From: Pseudoclavibacter sp. AY1H1
GTDB lineage: Bacteria > Actinomycetota > Actinomycetes > Actinomycetales > Microbacteriaceae
Direction: 5' to 3'
DNA length: 64,000 nucleotides
Assembly (NCBI RefSeq): GCF_002931055.1
Contig: NZ_PSXX01000012.1
Coordinates: forward strand, 62,001 to 126,000
Program-made: the position numbers and the translations under genes
Notes under the pieces: model-generated
Seen by the model: only the letters and a program-made list of their open reading frames with translations
What the model was told of the DNA's origin: nothing
Database searches by the model: none
Part shown: one piece after another, positions 44,672-54,308 of the stretch
Numbering within the stretch: position 1 is the first letter of the stretch
How the letters are laid out: the number at the start of each line of letters is the position of its first letter

Positions 44672-44698
44672 CGAAGTCGTGTTCTAAGCGCGTAGGGT
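44672..44698 (+). promoter_or_regulatory. recA SOS promoter: LexA box and -10
   Basis: CGAAGTCGTGTTCT at 44672-44685 matches the Gram-positive LexA consensus CGAACRNRYGTTYC at 11 of 14 positions. TAGGGT at 44693-44698 is a candidate -10 about 17 bp behind TTCGAA (44670-44675). LexA bound here would cover the promoter. The leader to the recA ATG is about 175 nt and shows no other recognised element apart from a DnaA-box-like site. Confidence 0.7.
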
Positions 44699-44722
44699 GT
44701 TCCTGTCGGACTCCTCGGAGAC

Positions 44723-44731
44723 TTGTCCACA
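44723..44731 (+). promoter_or_regulatory. DnaA-box-like site in the recA leader
   Basis: TTGTCCACA, the form preferred by high-GC actinobacterial DnaA. A single copy; it may be chance. Confidence 0.35.
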
Positions 44732-44879
44732 GTTGCAGGGTCTCGATCACCGAATGTCGGTGGTCGCCTCTACCGTGAAACTCGAGTAGCCAAGGAACCC
44801 GATCCGCCTTGTCGTCAGCGCTCTCCATCAGCGCGCGACAGCCGAGAGGCGACCGCCACATCCCGAGAGGATCACCACC

Positions 44880-45959
44880 ATGCCAAACCCAGCAGACCGC
44901 GAAAAGGCGCTTGACGCCGCACTCGCTCAGATCGACCGCCAGTTCGGCAAGGGGTCGGTCATGCGCCTCGGAAGCGACGAGCGCGCACCCGTTGAGACCA
45001 TCCCGACCGGCTCCGTCGCGCTCGACGTCGCCCTCGGCATCGGCGGACTCCCTCGCGGACGTATCGTCGAGATCTACGGTCCCGAGTCCTCGGGTAAGAC
45101 GACCCTCACGCTGCACGCCATCGCGAACGCCCAGCGAGCGGGCGGCATCGCGGCGTTCATCGACGCCGAGCACGCCCTCGACCCCGAGTACGCGAAGAAG
45201 CTCGGTGTCGACATCGACGCCCTCCTCGTCGCTCAGCCAGACACCGGAGAGCAGGCGCTCGAGATCACCGACATGCTGATCCGCTCGGGCTCGGTCGACC
45301 TGGTCGTCATCGACTCCGTCGCAGCACTCGTGCCGAAGGCCGAGATCGAGGGCGAGATGGGCGACAGCCACGTCGGCCTGCAGGCACGCCTCATGTCCCA
45401 GGCGCTCCGCAAGCTGACGGGTGGTCTCAGCCAGACCAAGACCACAGCCATCTTCATCAACCAGCTGCGCGAGAAGATCGGTGTCTTCTTCGGCAGCCCC
45501 GAGACGACCGCCGGTGGCAAGGCGCTGAAGTTCTACGCCTCCGTCCGCCTCGATATCCGTCGTATCGAGACCCTCAAGGACGGCACGGAAGCCGTCGGAA
45601 ACCGCACGCGAGTCAAGGTCGTCAAGAACAAGATGGCGCCGCCCTTCAAGCAGGCGGAGTTCGACATCCTCTACGGCGTCGGAATCTCTCGCGAGGGCTC
45701 GCTCATCGACTTCGGTGTCGAGCACGGCCTGGTGCGCAAGTCCGGCGCTTGGTACACCTACGAGGGTGACCAGCTCGGCCAGGGCAAGGAGAACGCCCGC
45801 AACTTCCTCATCCAGCACCCCGAGATCGCTGAGGAGATCGAACGCAAGATCCTGGCGAAGCTCGGCGTCGGGCAGTCTGCCGAGGCTCCTGCCGAGGCAG
45901 TCGAGGCACCACTGGCGCCCGTCGCCGACGCGAAGGTCGCTCAGCGGCGCGGCGCATGA
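44880..45959 (+). CDS. recA: Recombinase RecA
   Basis: 359 aa strand-exchange ATPase and LexA co-protease. Walker A GPESSGKT at 67-74; [22 protein letters not shown] covers loop L2. No intein is present. The C-terminal tail is Ala/Pro/acidic-rich. Upstream is an SOS-box-like promoter. The stop overlaps recX (ATGA), so both are made together. Confidence 0.98.
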   Translation: MPNPADREKALDAALAQIDRQFGKGSVMRLGSDERAPVETIPTGSVALDVALGIGGLPRGRIVEIYGPESSGKTTLTLHAIANAQRAGGIAAFIDAEHALDPEYAKKLGVDIDALLVAQPDTGEQALEITDMLIRSGSVDLVVIDSVAALVPKAEIEGEMGDSHVGLQARLMSQALRKLTGGLSQTKTTAIFINQLREKIGVFFGSPETTAGGKALKFYASVRLDIRRIETLKDGTEAVGNRTRVKVVKNKMAPPFKQAEFDILYGVGISREGSLIDFGVEHGLVRKSGAWYTYEGDQLGQGKENARNFLIQHPEIAEEIERKILAKLGVGQSAEAPAEAVEAPLAPVADAKVAQRRGA

Positions 45960-46798
45960 CCGACGACCTCGCTCCGGTGACGCCCCTCTTCGGGGCGTCA
46001 CCGGAGGGGCGCAAACGCGGCCCCGCTGCCGCTGAAGCTCCGGCTGAAACACGCCCCTCGGCGCCTGAGGCCCCGGCGTCGGGCGTTCACACCGCAGCGG
46101 AGAGCGCTCCAAGACTCGTTTCCATCCCTGGCGGGCAAGGCGATACACAGGCTTTCACGGCCGTCGTGCCCGCTGGGATGGACTCGGAAGCTCGAGAGCG
46201 GCTCACCGCGGAGGCGCAGGAGACGCTCGTGCGGGCCCTTGCTCGCAGCGACCGGTCCACGGAGGAGGCGCGACGCCTCCTCCGGGCTTGGCGTGGTGAA
46301 GATCCCAAGGGTGCGCATGCTCCGGAGGACGGCACCGAGGAAGCCGCCGAGTTCGAAGAGTCCCTTCGCCTCGACGACGACGAGATCGAACAGGTCATCG
46401 AACGGTGCACGGAACTCGGCTACCTCGACGACCTGCGGCTCGCCGAGCTGCTTGTTCACAAGGCGCGAGACAAGAAGCACTCCGGCATCCAGGGAGTCGA
46501 GCGCGCGCTCCGAGAGCGCTTCATCTCGGCTGAGGCCATGACGGAGGCCCTCGCCGAAGTCGACCGTGACGACGAGCTCGAACGGGCTCGCGACCTCGCC
46601 GCCGACCGGCTTCGACGTGTCAAGGGCCTGGAGCCCGACGTCGCGATCCGGCGCATCGCCGGTTTCCTGTCACGACGCGGCTATTCCGCTGGTGTTGCCT
46701 TCAACGCGGCACGCGAAGTCGTGCAGGGCGGACCGAGGTCAGGCAGGTCTTCGAGCGGTTCAGCCGGCGTGTTCTTCGGCGCCACGCCCGTCGAGTAG
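45956..46798 (+). CDS. recX: RecX regulatory protein
   Basis: 280 aa. The RecX domain, with three three-helix repeats, occupies about 85-265 ([55 protein letters not shown]). RecX limits RecA filament growth. The first 80 residues are a Pro/Ala-rich extension. The gene overlaps recA by ATGA and its first codons form a perfect 15-bp hairpin. It overlaps the convergent unknown gene by 39 bp. Confidence 0.92.
   Translation: MTDDLAPVTPLFGASPEGRKRGPAAAEAPAETRPSAPEAPASGVHTAAESAPRLVSIPGGQGDTQAFTAVVPAGMDSEARERLTAEAQETLVRALARSDRSTEEARRLLRAWRGEDPKGAHAPEDGTEEAAEFEESLRLDDDEIEQVIERCTELGYLDDLRLAELLVHKARDKKHSGIQGVERALRERFISAEAMTEALAEVDRDDELERARDLAADRLRRVKGLEPDVAIRRIAGFLSRRGYSAGVAFNAAREVVQGGPRSGRSSSGSAGVFFGATPVE
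45972..46006 (+). promoter_or_regulatory. Perfect 15-bp stem-loop in the first codons of recX
   Basis: CTCCGGTGACGCCCC pairs exactly with GGGGCGTCACCGGAG across a 5-nt loop. It begins 13 nt after the recA stop, inside recX codons 6-17, and lacks a U-tract. It is well placed to reduce or gate recX relative to recA. Confidence 0.7.
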
Positions 46799-47710
46799 CG
46801 CCAGCGCCACTCGCTGGCCCTCGGCGTCGCGCGTCACCTCGAGGCGGACAAGCGCCTCCTCGAGGGCTCGGCGGGCGGCAGCCGGGGCACCGGCACGGTC
46901 ATGCGCCTCTGCGAGCACGAATCCGACTCGGCCAGCGGCGCGCAGATCACGTTCCGCTTCGAGCGCAGAGATCGCCGCCATAGCCTGAGCCGTCGCCCCT
47001 GCCGGGTCTCCGTCACGCAACGAGGCGCGCGCTCGCCGCACCAGAACGATCGCAGCCTCCTGCTCATGCTCGGCAACCGGCGCAAGATGCACTGCAGCGA
47101 TCTGCAGGCCAGCATCGAACCCGGCGAAAACCGCGGCACCCGACGGAAACGAGACGGACGACAGGGCCAGGAGCACCTCACTTCGACCAGCGAACGCCAC
47201 AGCAACCGCCGCTTCCGAGCTCGCGGCTGCGGCGGGGGCCACGACCTCGTCGATCCAGCGATCCCACGCGAAATCACTCTGCCGGTACTGGTCGCGCAGC
47301 CCCGCGTCGCACACGATCAGCAGACCGTGACGGGGCTCGACCACCGGTATCTCGCCCTGCAGCTCGCCAGGCAGCGAATGCCAGTACGCCTCCTCGCGGG
47401 GCGCATCGCGCCAGCGCTCGGGCTCGTCGTTCGTCGAGACCGTGAGCGCTTCCACTCGCGAGGCCCCAGACGCATCCGACACCACCGTCGTCGTCGCAGC
47501 CAGCGGGCCGCCGCTCGTCCGGAGGACCAGGCCATCGACACCGTTCTCACCGCCAGCGGGACCTACGTACAGAGCCCCGCTCGGGGCCGAGATCGCAGCG
47601 ACCCGCGCACCATGAGCCTCCACTGGGCCGGCATCGGTCTGCAGCAGACCTCGCTGAAGAGCAAGAGAAGTTGCTGGCGTGACGCCGTCATCTGAGGTCA
47701 TGGCTCGCAT
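46760..47710 (-). CDS. Hypothetical protein between recX and miaB
   Basis: 316 aa, family not recognised. Start ATG 47710 is chosen because TACGCT lies 6 nt upstream (leaderless pattern); an upstream frame to 47815 would run into miaB. No signal peptide or membrane helix is seen. Residues 1-215 are mixed alpha/beta (HGARVAAISAPSGALYVG; HGLLIVCDAGLRDQYRQSDF; VAVAFAGRSEVLLAL). Residues 220-316 are helical and Ala/Arg-rich (AIVLVRRARASLRDGDPAGA...ALEAERDLRAAGRVGFVLAEAHDRAGA), resembling TPR helices in pattern. It overlaps recX by 39 bp tail to tail and is divergent from miaB (58 bp). Confidence 0.7.
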   Translation of the reverse strand: MRAMTSDDGVTPATSLALQRGLLQTDAGPVEAHGARVAAISAPSGALYVGPAGGENGVDGLVLRTSGGPLAATTTVVSDASGASRVEALTVSTNDEPERWRDAPREEAYWHSLPGELQGEIPVVEPRHGLLIVCDAGLRDQYRQSDFAWDRWIDEVVAPAAAASSEAAVAVAFAGRSEVLLALSSVSFPSGAAVFAGFDAGLQIAAVHLAPVAEHEQEAAIVLVRRARASLRDGDPAGATAQAMAAISALEAERDLRAAGRVGFVLAEAHDRAGAPAAARRALEEALVRLEVTRDAEGQRVALALLDGRGAEEHAG

Positions 47711-47768
47711 CCCGTCAGCGTAGCGGTGGGAATGGCCAGGCGTGAAGCGAACGTAGAATTGACGGATC

Positions 47769-49292
47769 ATGAGCGAGACAGCCACACCCATCGCATCATC
47801 CCCGGCAGCACTCAAGCCGGACGGTACTCCGCGGAGCTACGAGGTGCGCACTCTGGGCTGCCAGATGAACGTGCACGACTCCGAGCGCATGTCCGGATCC
47901 CTTCGTGCGGCAGGCTACGTCGAAGCCGACGGAGCCGACCCGGACATCGTCGTCATCAACACCTGTGCGGTTCGAGAGAACGCCGACAACCGGCTCTACG
48001 GCAACCTCGGCCAGCTCGCCGCGATCAAGCGCGAGCACGAGGGCATGCAGATCGCCGTCGGCGGATGCCTCGCGCAGAAGGACCGCGGGACGATCCTCGA
48101 GAAGGCCCCATGGGTCGACGTCGTGTTCGGCACGCACAACATGGGTGCGCTCCCGAGTCTCCTCGAGCGAGCCCGGCACAACGAGGAAGCACAGCTCGAG
48201 ATCCTCGAGTCCCTCGACGTGTTCCCCTCCACACTTCCGACGAAGCGTGACTCGACCTACTCGGGGTGGGTCTCGATCTCCGTCGGCTGCAACAACACCT
48301 GCACGTTCTGCATCGTCCCATCTCTGCGGGGCAAGGAGAAGGACCGCAGGCCAGGCGATGTCCTGAACGAGATCCAGGCGCTCGTCGACGATGGCGCCAT
48401 CGAAGTCACCCTCCTCGGGCAGAACGTCAACTCGTACGGAGTCGAGTTCGGCGACCGGCAGGCGTTCAGCAAGCTCCTGCGTGCCGCTGGCAGCATCGAT
48501 GGGCTCGAGCGGGTGCGCTTCACCAGCCCGCACCCGGCGGCCTTCACGCAGGACGTCATCGACGCCATGGCCGAGACACCCAACGTGATGCCCCAGCTGC
48601 ACATGCCGCTGCAATCGGGCTCCGACCGCATCTTGAAGGCCATGAGGCGCTCCTATCGAAGCGCCAAGTTCCTCGGCATCCTCGACAGCGTCCGCGAGCA
48701 GATGCCTCACGCCGCGATAACGACGGACATCATCGTCGGCTTCCCCGGCGAGACCGAGGAAGACTTCGCAGAGACGATGCGTGTCGTCGAGGCGTCCAGA
48801 TTCGCGAGCGCATTCACCTTCCAGTACTCCATCCGGCCAGGAACACCGGCCGCGACGATGCCCGATCAGGTGCCGAAGGCAGTCGTGCAGGAGCGCTACG
48901 AGCGACTCATGAAGCTGCAGGATCGCATCAGCCGGGAAGAGAACGAGAAGCTGATCGACAGCGTCCAGCGCATCCTGGTCAGCGCAGCAGAAGGCAAGAA
49001 GGACGACGAGACACACCGCATGTCGGGACGCTCGGAGGACAACCGGCTTGTGCACTTCTCGCTCCCAGACGGCGCAGAACGTCCACGACCCGGTGATGTC
49101 GTCACCGCTGAGATCACGGGAGCGGCATCGTTCCACCTCGTCGCAGATGCCACATCGAGCCGCCTCGACGTCCGTCGCACGAGAGCGGGGGACGCCTGGG
49201 ACCGCTCGCTTGCCGAGAGCTGCGCAGTCCCCGCGCCGGCCGGGGCACCTGCTCGCGTCTCGCTCGGACTCCCGACGATCCGGCGCGGCTGA
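47769..49292 (+). CDS. miaB: tRNA-2-methylthio-N6-dimethylallyladenosine synthase
   Basis: 507 aa radical-SAM methylthiotransferase acting on i6A37 of tRNAs. N-terminal cluster cysteines in TLGCQMN, NTCAVR and VGGCLAQ; radical-SAM CxxxCxxC in CNNTCTFC; C-terminal TRAM domain. It ends 2 bp before miaA, which makes its substrate, so the two form one operon. Confidence 0.96.
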   Translation: MSETATPIASSPAALKPDGTPRSYEVRTLGCQMNVHDSERMSGSLRAAGYVEADGADPDIVVINTCAVRENADNRLYGNLGQLAAIKREHEGMQIAVGGCLAQKDRGTILEKAPWVDVVFGTHNMGALPSLLERARHNEEAQLEILESLDVFPSTLPTKRDSTYSGWVSISVGCNNTCTFCIVPSLRGKEKDRRPGDVLNEIQALVDDGAIEVTLLGQNVNSYGVEFGDRQAFSKLLRAAGSIDGLERVRFTSPHPAAFTQDVIDAMAETPNVMPQLHMPLQSGSDRILKAMRRSYRSAKFLGILDSVREQMPHAAITTDIIVGFPGETEEDFAETMRVVEASRFASAFTFQYSIRPGTPAATMPDQVPKAVVQERYERLMKLQDRISREENEKLIDSVQRILVSAAEGKKDDETHRMSGRSEDNRLVHFSLPDGAERPRPGDVVTAEITGAASFHLVADATSSRLDVRRTRAGDAWDRSLAESCAVPAPAGAPARVSLGLPTIRRG

Positions 49293-49294
49293 GC

Positions 49295-50206
49295 GTGTTC
49301 ATCGCCATCGGGGGAGCAACCGGCACGGGGAAGTCGCAGCTGTCGCTGGACATCGCCGCCCGCCTGCGCGCCTCCGGGCGCGGAGCTCAGGTCATCAACG
49401 CCGACGCCATGCAGCTCTATCGGGGCATGGATGTCGGAACCGCCAAGCTCGCCCCCGAAGACCGTGAGGGGGTGCCGCATCACCTGCTCGACGTGCTCGA
49501 TGTCACGGAAGACGCGAGTGTCGCCTGGTATCAAGAGCGGGCTCGAGGGCTGATCGAGGAGATCGAGGCCGAGGGAGATGTGCCCATCCTCGTTGGGGGC
49601 TCTGGGCTCTACATCGCGGCCGTCTGCTTCGATCTGCGCTTTCCAGGGACCGACCCCGCCGTGCGAGCCGAACTCGAGGCGGAGCTGCAGCTCGAGGGTC
49701 CCGGTCCGCTCTTCGCGCGGCTCCGTGCACTCGACCCCCAGGCCGCGGCCACAATCGACGCGCGCAACGGACGGCGCCTCGTGAGGGCGCTCGAGGTGAT
49801 CGAGGTCACGGGGGAGCCGTTCAGCGCTCAGCTGCCTGACCAGGAAGCCAGATGGCGGGACGTGACGTTCGCCGTCGTCGAAGAGCACCGGGAGGTGCTC
49901 ACCCCCAGGCTCGGCGCCCGCGTCGAGCGCATGTGGGAGTCGGGGCTGCTGGAGGAGACGCAGGCGCTTGCCGAGGCCGGGCTGGAGCAGGGCGGCACCG
50001 CCAAGCGCGCGATCGGGTACCAGCAGGCACTCGCGGAGCTTCGGGGCGAGATGAGCCGTGCCGAGGCGATCGCGGAGGCGCAGCTCTTGACCCGGAAGTA
50101 CGCCAGACGCCAGGTCTCCTGGTTCCGACGCTACGAGAGCGCGGTCCGCGCCCAGAGCGGGGAGGGGTTCGCGGCGCAGCGCATCCTCCAGGCCGCCGGA
50201 CTCTGA
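49295..50206 (+). CDS. miaA: tRNA dimethylallyltransferase
   Basis: 303 aa. P-loop GATGTGKS at 7-14, then [17 protein letters not shown] and the catalytic-site PHHLLDVLD. It transfers the dimethylallyl group of DMAPP to A37 of tRNA, so it draws on the same DMAPP pool as the carotenoid pathway. Start GTG 49295, 2 bp after miaB. Confidence 0.95.
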   Translation: MFIAIGGATGTGKSQLSLDIAARLRASGRGAQVINADAMQLYRGMDVGTAKLAPEDREGVPHHLLDVLDVTEDASVAWYQERARGLIEEIEAEGDVPILVGGSGLYIAAVCFDLRFPGTDPAVRAELEAELQLEGPGPLFARLRALDPQAAATIDARNGRRLVRALEVIEVTGEPFSAQLPDQEARWRDVTFAVVEEHREVLTPRLGARVERMWESGLLEETQALAEAGLEQGGTAKRAIGYQQALAELRGEMSRAEAIAEAQLLTRKYARRQVSWFRRYESAVRAQSGEGFAAQRILQAAGL

Positions 50207-50261
50207 CCGGGAGACCACGCACGGCGCACACGGGGATCGAGAGTTCCGTAGCATTGGCCCC

Positions 50262-51173
50262 ATGACACAACTCGCGTTCACCAAGGCGCAGGCCACCGGC
50301 AACGACTTCGTCCTCGTCTCCGACCCGGACGGGGAGCTGGACCTCGGGCCTCAGCGCGTGGCGCGGCTGTGCGATCGCAATTTCGGTGTCGGCGCAGACG
50401 GTCTCATCCGAGCGGTTCGCTCGCAGAACCTCGCTGAAGGGCGCGAGCTGCAGGCAGCCCACCCCCTGGCTGAATGGTTCATGGACTACCGCAACGGCGA
50501 CGGATCGATCGCGGAGATGTGCGGCAACGGGGTGCGCGCGTTCGCGCGCTTCCTCACGGAAACAGGGCTGGTGACCCTTGAGGCGGGTGAGCGGCTGGAG
50601 ATCGGCACGCGTGCCGGTCTGCGGGTCGTCGAGCGAGACGGCACGGGCTTCAAGGTCGACATGGGGCCGTGGCGCCTCGAAGGTGGCGAGCCGCTCGTCA
50701 CCGTCCCGCACATCGGCGTCTCACGCCCGGGGCTCGGGATCGATGTCGGAAACCCTCACGTCGTCGTCGCGCTCTCGAGCGAGGAAGAGCTCGAGCGGCT
50801 CGAGCTCTTCCATGCACCGCTCATCGATCCAGCCCCTGAGCTGGGAGCCAACGTCGAGTTCGTCGTCCCGCACGACCAGCTCGTGCAGGACGGCGTCGGG
50901 CACATCCGGATGCGCGTGCACGAGCGGGGCGTCGGCGAGACCCTCTCCTGCGGCACCGGGGCCGTCGCGTCAGCACTGGCGGTTCGCTACTGGGCGGGCG
51001 CTGGCGCGCCGGATGCCTGGTCGGTCGGTGTGCCGGGTGGCGTGCTGCAGGTGACGGTCGGAGCTGTCGACGGCGTCGAGCATGTCTTCCTGGCGGGGCC
51101 GGCCGAGATCGCCTTCACTGGCAGTATCGAGGACGAGCTCGCTAGCGAACTCGCCTCACCCGCAGCACTCTGA
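50262..51173 (+). CDS. dapF: Diaminopimelate epimerase
   Basis: 303 aa. The two catalytic cysteines are C87 ([11 protein letters not shown]) and C230 ([13 protein letters not shown]). It converts LL- to meso-diaminopimelate for lysine and peptidoglycan. TAGCAT lies 7 nt before the ATG. The C-terminus overlaps the convergent methyltransferase by 32 bp. Confidence 0.95.
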   Translation: MTQLAFTKAQATGNDFVLVSDPDGELDLGPQRVARLCDRNFGVGADGLIRAVRSQNLAEGRELQAAHPLAEWFMDYRNGDGSIAEMCGNGVRAFARFLTETGLVTLEAGERLEIGTRAGLRVVERDGTGFKVDMGPWRLEGGEPLVTVPHIGVSRPGLGIDVGNPHVVVALSSEEELERLELFHAPLIDPAPELGANVEFVVPHDQLVQDGVGHIRMRVHERGVGETLSCGTGAVASALAVRYWAGAGAPDAWSVGVPGGVLQVTVGAVDGVEHVFLAGPAEIAFTGSIEDELASELASPAAL

Positions 51174-51753
51174 AGCCCGCGTCCGTCGAGTGCCGCTCGA
51201 CGGACAGCTCTGGTCCGAACTGCGCCGCGATCCAGGACTGCAGTGAGTCGCCGCCGAGCTTCTTGGCGACGACGAGCCAGGCTTCTCCCTCGGCGCTGAG
51301 GCGCGGCAGCCACGCGGAGAGCAGCTCGTGCAGGGCCTCTTTGCCGATTCGGATGGGCGGGTTCGACCAGATGAGGTCGAAGGTCGTGTCCTCGGGGACA
51401 TCCTCGGGGCGTGTCGGCGTGATGTTGTCGAGTCCGAGGGCCTGCGCGTTCTCACCGGTGAGCAGCAGCGCCCGTTCGTTGACGTCGACGGCCCGCACGT
51501 CCAGTTCGGGCGACTCGAGTGCGAGTGCGAGTGCGATCGGTCCCCAGCCGCACCCGAGGTCCAGCGCGGTTCCGGTCGAGGGCGGCGGGGGTGCTGCGTG
51601 CAGGAGCGCCTGGGTGCCGCGGTCCACGTGCTCAGGGCTGAAGGTACCGCCTGCCGTGATGACGGTCACCGTTCGGCCCCGGAGGTTGGCGACGACGCGT
51701 CGCCGCTCGAGAGGCCCGTCCGGGGTTGCTGAGAAGTAATGCTGAGCGGTCAC
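51142..51753 (-). CDS. RsmC-like class I methyltransferase
   Basis: 203 aa, only the catalytic half of RsmC-type enzymes: [16 protein letters not shown], the SAM loop [30 protein letters not shown], and the NPPF-like motif WSNPPIRIG. Probably an N2-guanine methyltransferase acting on 16S rRNA, by family. The start is GTG 51753 with TAGCGT 6 nt upstream. It is divergent from hflX and overlaps dapF by 32 bp. Confidence 0.88.
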   Translation of the reverse strand: MTAQHYFSATPDGPLERRRVVANLRGRTVTVITAGGTFSPEHVDRGTQALLHAAPPPPSTGTALDLGCGWGPIALALALESPELDVRAVDVNERALLLTGENAQALGLDNITPTRPEDVPEDTTFDLIWSNPPIRIGKEALHELLSAWLPRLSAEGEAWLVVAKKLGGDSLQSWIAAQFGPELSVERHSTDAGFRVLRVRRVR

Positions 51754-51789
51754 CCCTAGACGCTAGCACCGGCGTAGAATAGTACGAAT

Positions 51790-53316
51790 ATGCGAGATTC
51801 TGAGACTCCTCCAGGCGAGAGCAACGACGCGATCGACCGAATCCTCCGAGCCGCGAAGGAACCGGGCGCCACGATGACCCTGTTCTCCTCCGGCAGAGCG
51901 CAGGCGCTGCAGGACGGCGCCAGCACGAGCTATGACGGCGAGGCCGACGGCGACCAGCTCGAACGAGAAGCCAGGCAGTCGCTGCGACGAGTCGAGAGCC
52001 TGCGAACGGAACTCGAGGACGTCACCGAGGTCGAGTACCGCAAGGTGCGCCTCGAGCGGGTCGTGCTCGTCGGCGTCTACCGCAGGAACTCCCTCGAGGA
52101 GGCCGAGAACTCGATGCAGGAGCTGGCCGCGCTCGCCGAAACTGCGGGAGCCGTCGTCCTCGACGGCGTGCTGCAGCGTCGGCCGAACCCCGACCCCGCC
52201 ACGTACCTCGGCCGAGGCAAGGTCGCTGAGCTCAAGGAGATCGTCGCGGCGCTCGAAGCCGACACGGTGGTCGCCGACACCGAGCTCGCGCCCAGCCAGC
52301 GTCGCGCGCTCGAAGACGAGATCAAGGTGAAGGTCATCGACCGCACCGCGGTGATCCTCGACATCTTCTCCCAGCACGCCAAGAGCCGCGAGGGCAAGGC
52401 GCAGGTCGAGCTGGCGCAGATGGAGTACATGCTCCCGCGCCTTCGCGGATGGGGCGAGTCGATGTCCCGGCAGGCCGGTGGCCAGGTCGGCTCCGGCGGT
52501 GCCGGCATGGGGTCACGAGGCCCTGGAGAGACCAAGATCGAGCTCGACCGTCGGCGCATCCGCACGAAGATGGCCAAGCTTCGCCACCAGATCGCCGACA
52601 TGAAGGATTCGCGTGACGTGAAGCGCGCGACCCGACAGCGCAACCAGGTTCCGGCCGTCGCGATCGTGGGGTACACGAACGCCGGTAAGTCGAGCCTCCT
52701 CAACCGCATCACGCATGCGGGCGTCCTGGTCGAGAACGTTCTCTTCGCGACCCTCGACGCGACGGTGCGCAAGGCGGCGACGGAAGACGGTCGCCCCTAC
52801 ACGATTGCCGACACGGTCGGCTTCGTGCGCAACCTGCCCCACCAGCTGGTCGAAGCCTTCCGCTCGACGCTCGAGGAGCTGCAGGCTGCCGATGTCATCG
52901 TGCATGCCGTCGATGCCTCCCACCCGGATCCCGCCGCGCAGCTCGCCACGGTGCGAGACGTCATCGGAGAGGTCGAAGCCCACGATGTTCCCGAGATCGT
53001 GGTCTTCACGAAGGCCGACCTGGTCGATAGCGATCGACGCCTCGAGCTCCAGGGGCTCGCCCCCGACGGCCTCTTCGTCTCCGCGCACACGGGTGAGGGC
53101 ATCGACCTGCTGCTCGGGCGCATCGCCGAGCTCCTGCCAACCCCCGAGGTGACCATCGAGGTCCTTGTGCCCTTCGAGCGCGGCGATCTCGTCTCCTACC
53201 TGCACGAGCGAGGTGCCGTGCTCGAGCTCGAGCACGTGGAGAGCGGCACGCGGCTCAAGGCCCGGGTCCACCCCGACCAGCTCGGACTGTTCGAGGCGTT
53301 CGCGGTCGCAGGCTGA
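51790..53316 (+). CDS. hflX: GTPase HflX
   Basis: 508 aa. N-terminal HflX domain (RNSLEEAENSMQELAALAETAGA; RPNPDPATYLGRGKV), the Gly-rich linker (GGQVGSGGAGMGSRGPGETK), then a G domain with GYTNAGKSS at 294-302, DTVGFVR and FTKAD. It splits stalled or hibernating ribosomes. TAGAAT lies 9 nt before the ATG. A strong terminator follows. Confidence 0.95.
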   Translation: MRDSETPPGESNDAIDRILRAAKEPGATMTLFSSGRAQALQDGASTSYDGEADGDQLEREARQSLRRVESLRTELEDVTEVEYRKVRLERVVLVGVYRRNSLEEAENSMQELAALAETAGAVVLDGVLQRRPNPDPATYLGRGKVAELKEIVAALEADTVVADTELAPSQRRALEDEIKVKVIDRTAVILDIFSQHAKSREGKAQVELAQMEYMLPRLRGWGESMSRQAGGQVGSGGAGMGSRGPGETKIELDRRRIRTKMAKLRHQIADMKDSRDVKRATRQRNQVPAVAIVGYTNAGKSSLLNRITHAGVLVENVLFATLDATVRKAATEDGRPYTIADTVGFVRNLPHQLVEAFRSTLEELQAADVIVHAVDASHPDPAAQLATVRDVIGEVEAHDVPEIVVFTKADLVDSDRRLELQGLAPDGLFVSAHTGEGIDLLLGRIAELLPTPEVTIEVLVPFERGDLVSYLHERGAVLELEHVESGTRLKARVHPDQLGLFEAFAVAG

Positions 53317-53346
53317 CGCACACGCCTCAGTCCTCCTGAGGGAGGC

Positions 53347-53391
53347 ATGCAGAAGAGCGGCGAGCCCATCGGGCTCGCCGCTCTTCTGCAT
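53347..53391. terminator. Bidirectional terminator between hflX and lexA
   Basis: A perfect 21-bp stem with a 3-nt loop, flanked by no U-tract on either side. Because it is symmetrical, mirror-image short frames appear on both strands here; neither is a gene. A smaller hairpin (GCCTC...GAGG) precedes it at 53324-53346. Confidence 0.9.
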
Positions 53392-53429
53392 CTGCTGACG
53401 TGTGCAGGCGCCGGTGCTTCCGGCTGCTC

Positions 53430-54083
53430 TCAGATGGAGCGGAGGACAGCGACGACCTTGCCGAGGATCTCGGACTCATCGCCGAGGATGGGCTCGAAGT
53501 CGCTGTTGCGGGGGAGCAGCCAGATGTGGCCGTCACGCTTGCGGAAGGTCTTGACCGTGGCTTCTCCGTCGAGCATCGCGGCGACGATGTCGCCGTTCTC
53601 CGCGTTGCGCTGTGACCGCACGACGACCCAGTCGCCGTCGCAGATGGCAGCATCGATCATCGACTCGCCAACGACACGGAGCAGGAAGAGCTCTCCCTTG
53701 CCGACGATCTGACGGGGGAGCGCGAAGACGTCTTCGACCTGCTGCTCCGCCGTGATCGGGATGCCGGCTGCGATCCTGCCGACCACCGGGACGAACGCGG
53801 CCTCAGCCGTCTCGTTGGAATCGCCATCGTCGGTGTGGTCGAAGTGCACCAGCACCTCGAGGGCGCGGGGCATGCCCGGATTGCGCTTGATGTAGCCGAA
53901 CTTCTCCAGCTGGCCGAGCTGGTGGGTGACGCTCGACAGGGAGACGAGGCCGACTTCGTCGCCGATCTCGCGCATGCTCGGCGGGTACCCGCGCGTGCGC
54001 ACCGACTCCATGATGCAGGTCAGGATGCGCTCCTGCTTCTCGGTCAGTTTTCTGTAGATGTCGCTCGCTGGCTTCTTGGCCAT
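53430..54083 (-). CDS. lexA: SOS repressor LexA
   Basis: 217 aa. N-terminal winged helix ([23 protein letters not shown]), cleavage site A106-G107 in RIAAGIP, catalytic Ser141 (VGESMID) and Lys178 (ATVKTFRK). I chose ATG 54083, with GGAG upstream, over a longer frame to 54149. An SOS-box-like site lies about 90 bp upstream, so it is autoregulated. Confidence 0.97.
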   Translation of the reverse strand: MAKKPASDIYRKLTEKQERILTCIMESVRTRGYPPSMREIGDEVGLVSLSSVTHQLGQLEKFGYIKRNPGMPRALEVLVHFDHTDDGDSNETAEAAFVPVVGRIAAGIPITAEQQVEDVFALPRQIVGKGELFLLRVVGESMIDAAICDGDWVVVRSQRNAENGDIVAAMLDGEATVKTFRKRDGHIWLLPRNSDFEPILGDESEILGKVVAVLRSI

Positions 54084-54174
54084 GTCGTCTCCGTCCGCTC
54101 TCCGACACGGAATGTCGGTGGCAGGTGATGCACTGCCTGATAGCGCCAACCCTACCGAGGGTGCACGCAGGTAC

Positions 54175-54188
54175 GAAACATTTCTTCG
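54175..54188 (-). promoter_or_regulatory. LexA box of lexA
   Basis: On the - strand CGAAGAAATGTTTC matches the consensus CGAACRNRYGTTYC at 13 of 14 positions. The one mismatch (G at position 5) is the same as in the recA site. Confidence 0.75.
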
Positions 54189-54203
54189 AGTGTTGTGGAT
54201 GAA

Positions 54204-54222
54204 AGTTCGAGAGATTCGAACT
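54204..54222. promoter_or_regulatory. Inverted repeat between lexA and the LysM gene
   Basis: AGTTCGA-gagat-TCGAACT, perfect 7-bp arms, just upstream of the -35 of the LysM gene. It resembles LexA half-sites in reversed order; its binder is unknown. Confidence 0.5.
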
Positions 54223-54229
54223 GGAAGCC

Positions 54230-54259
54230 TTGACTTGGCACTTTGTTCGTAGCTATATT
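54230..54259 (+). promoter_or_regulatory. Promoter of the LysM gene
   Basis: TTGACT (54230-54235), an 18-bp spacer, TATATT (54254-54259): the closest match to a vegetative consensus promoter noticed in the window. Confidence 0.75.
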
Positions 54260-54308
54260 CAGTACATACATTCGACCACTCGAAGATGTGGACGAATCAG
54301 GAGGAATC

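Noticed and set aside
53327-53712. Short frames beginning MQKSGEP on both strands
   Set aside because: They come from the symmetrical terminator stem at 53347-53391.
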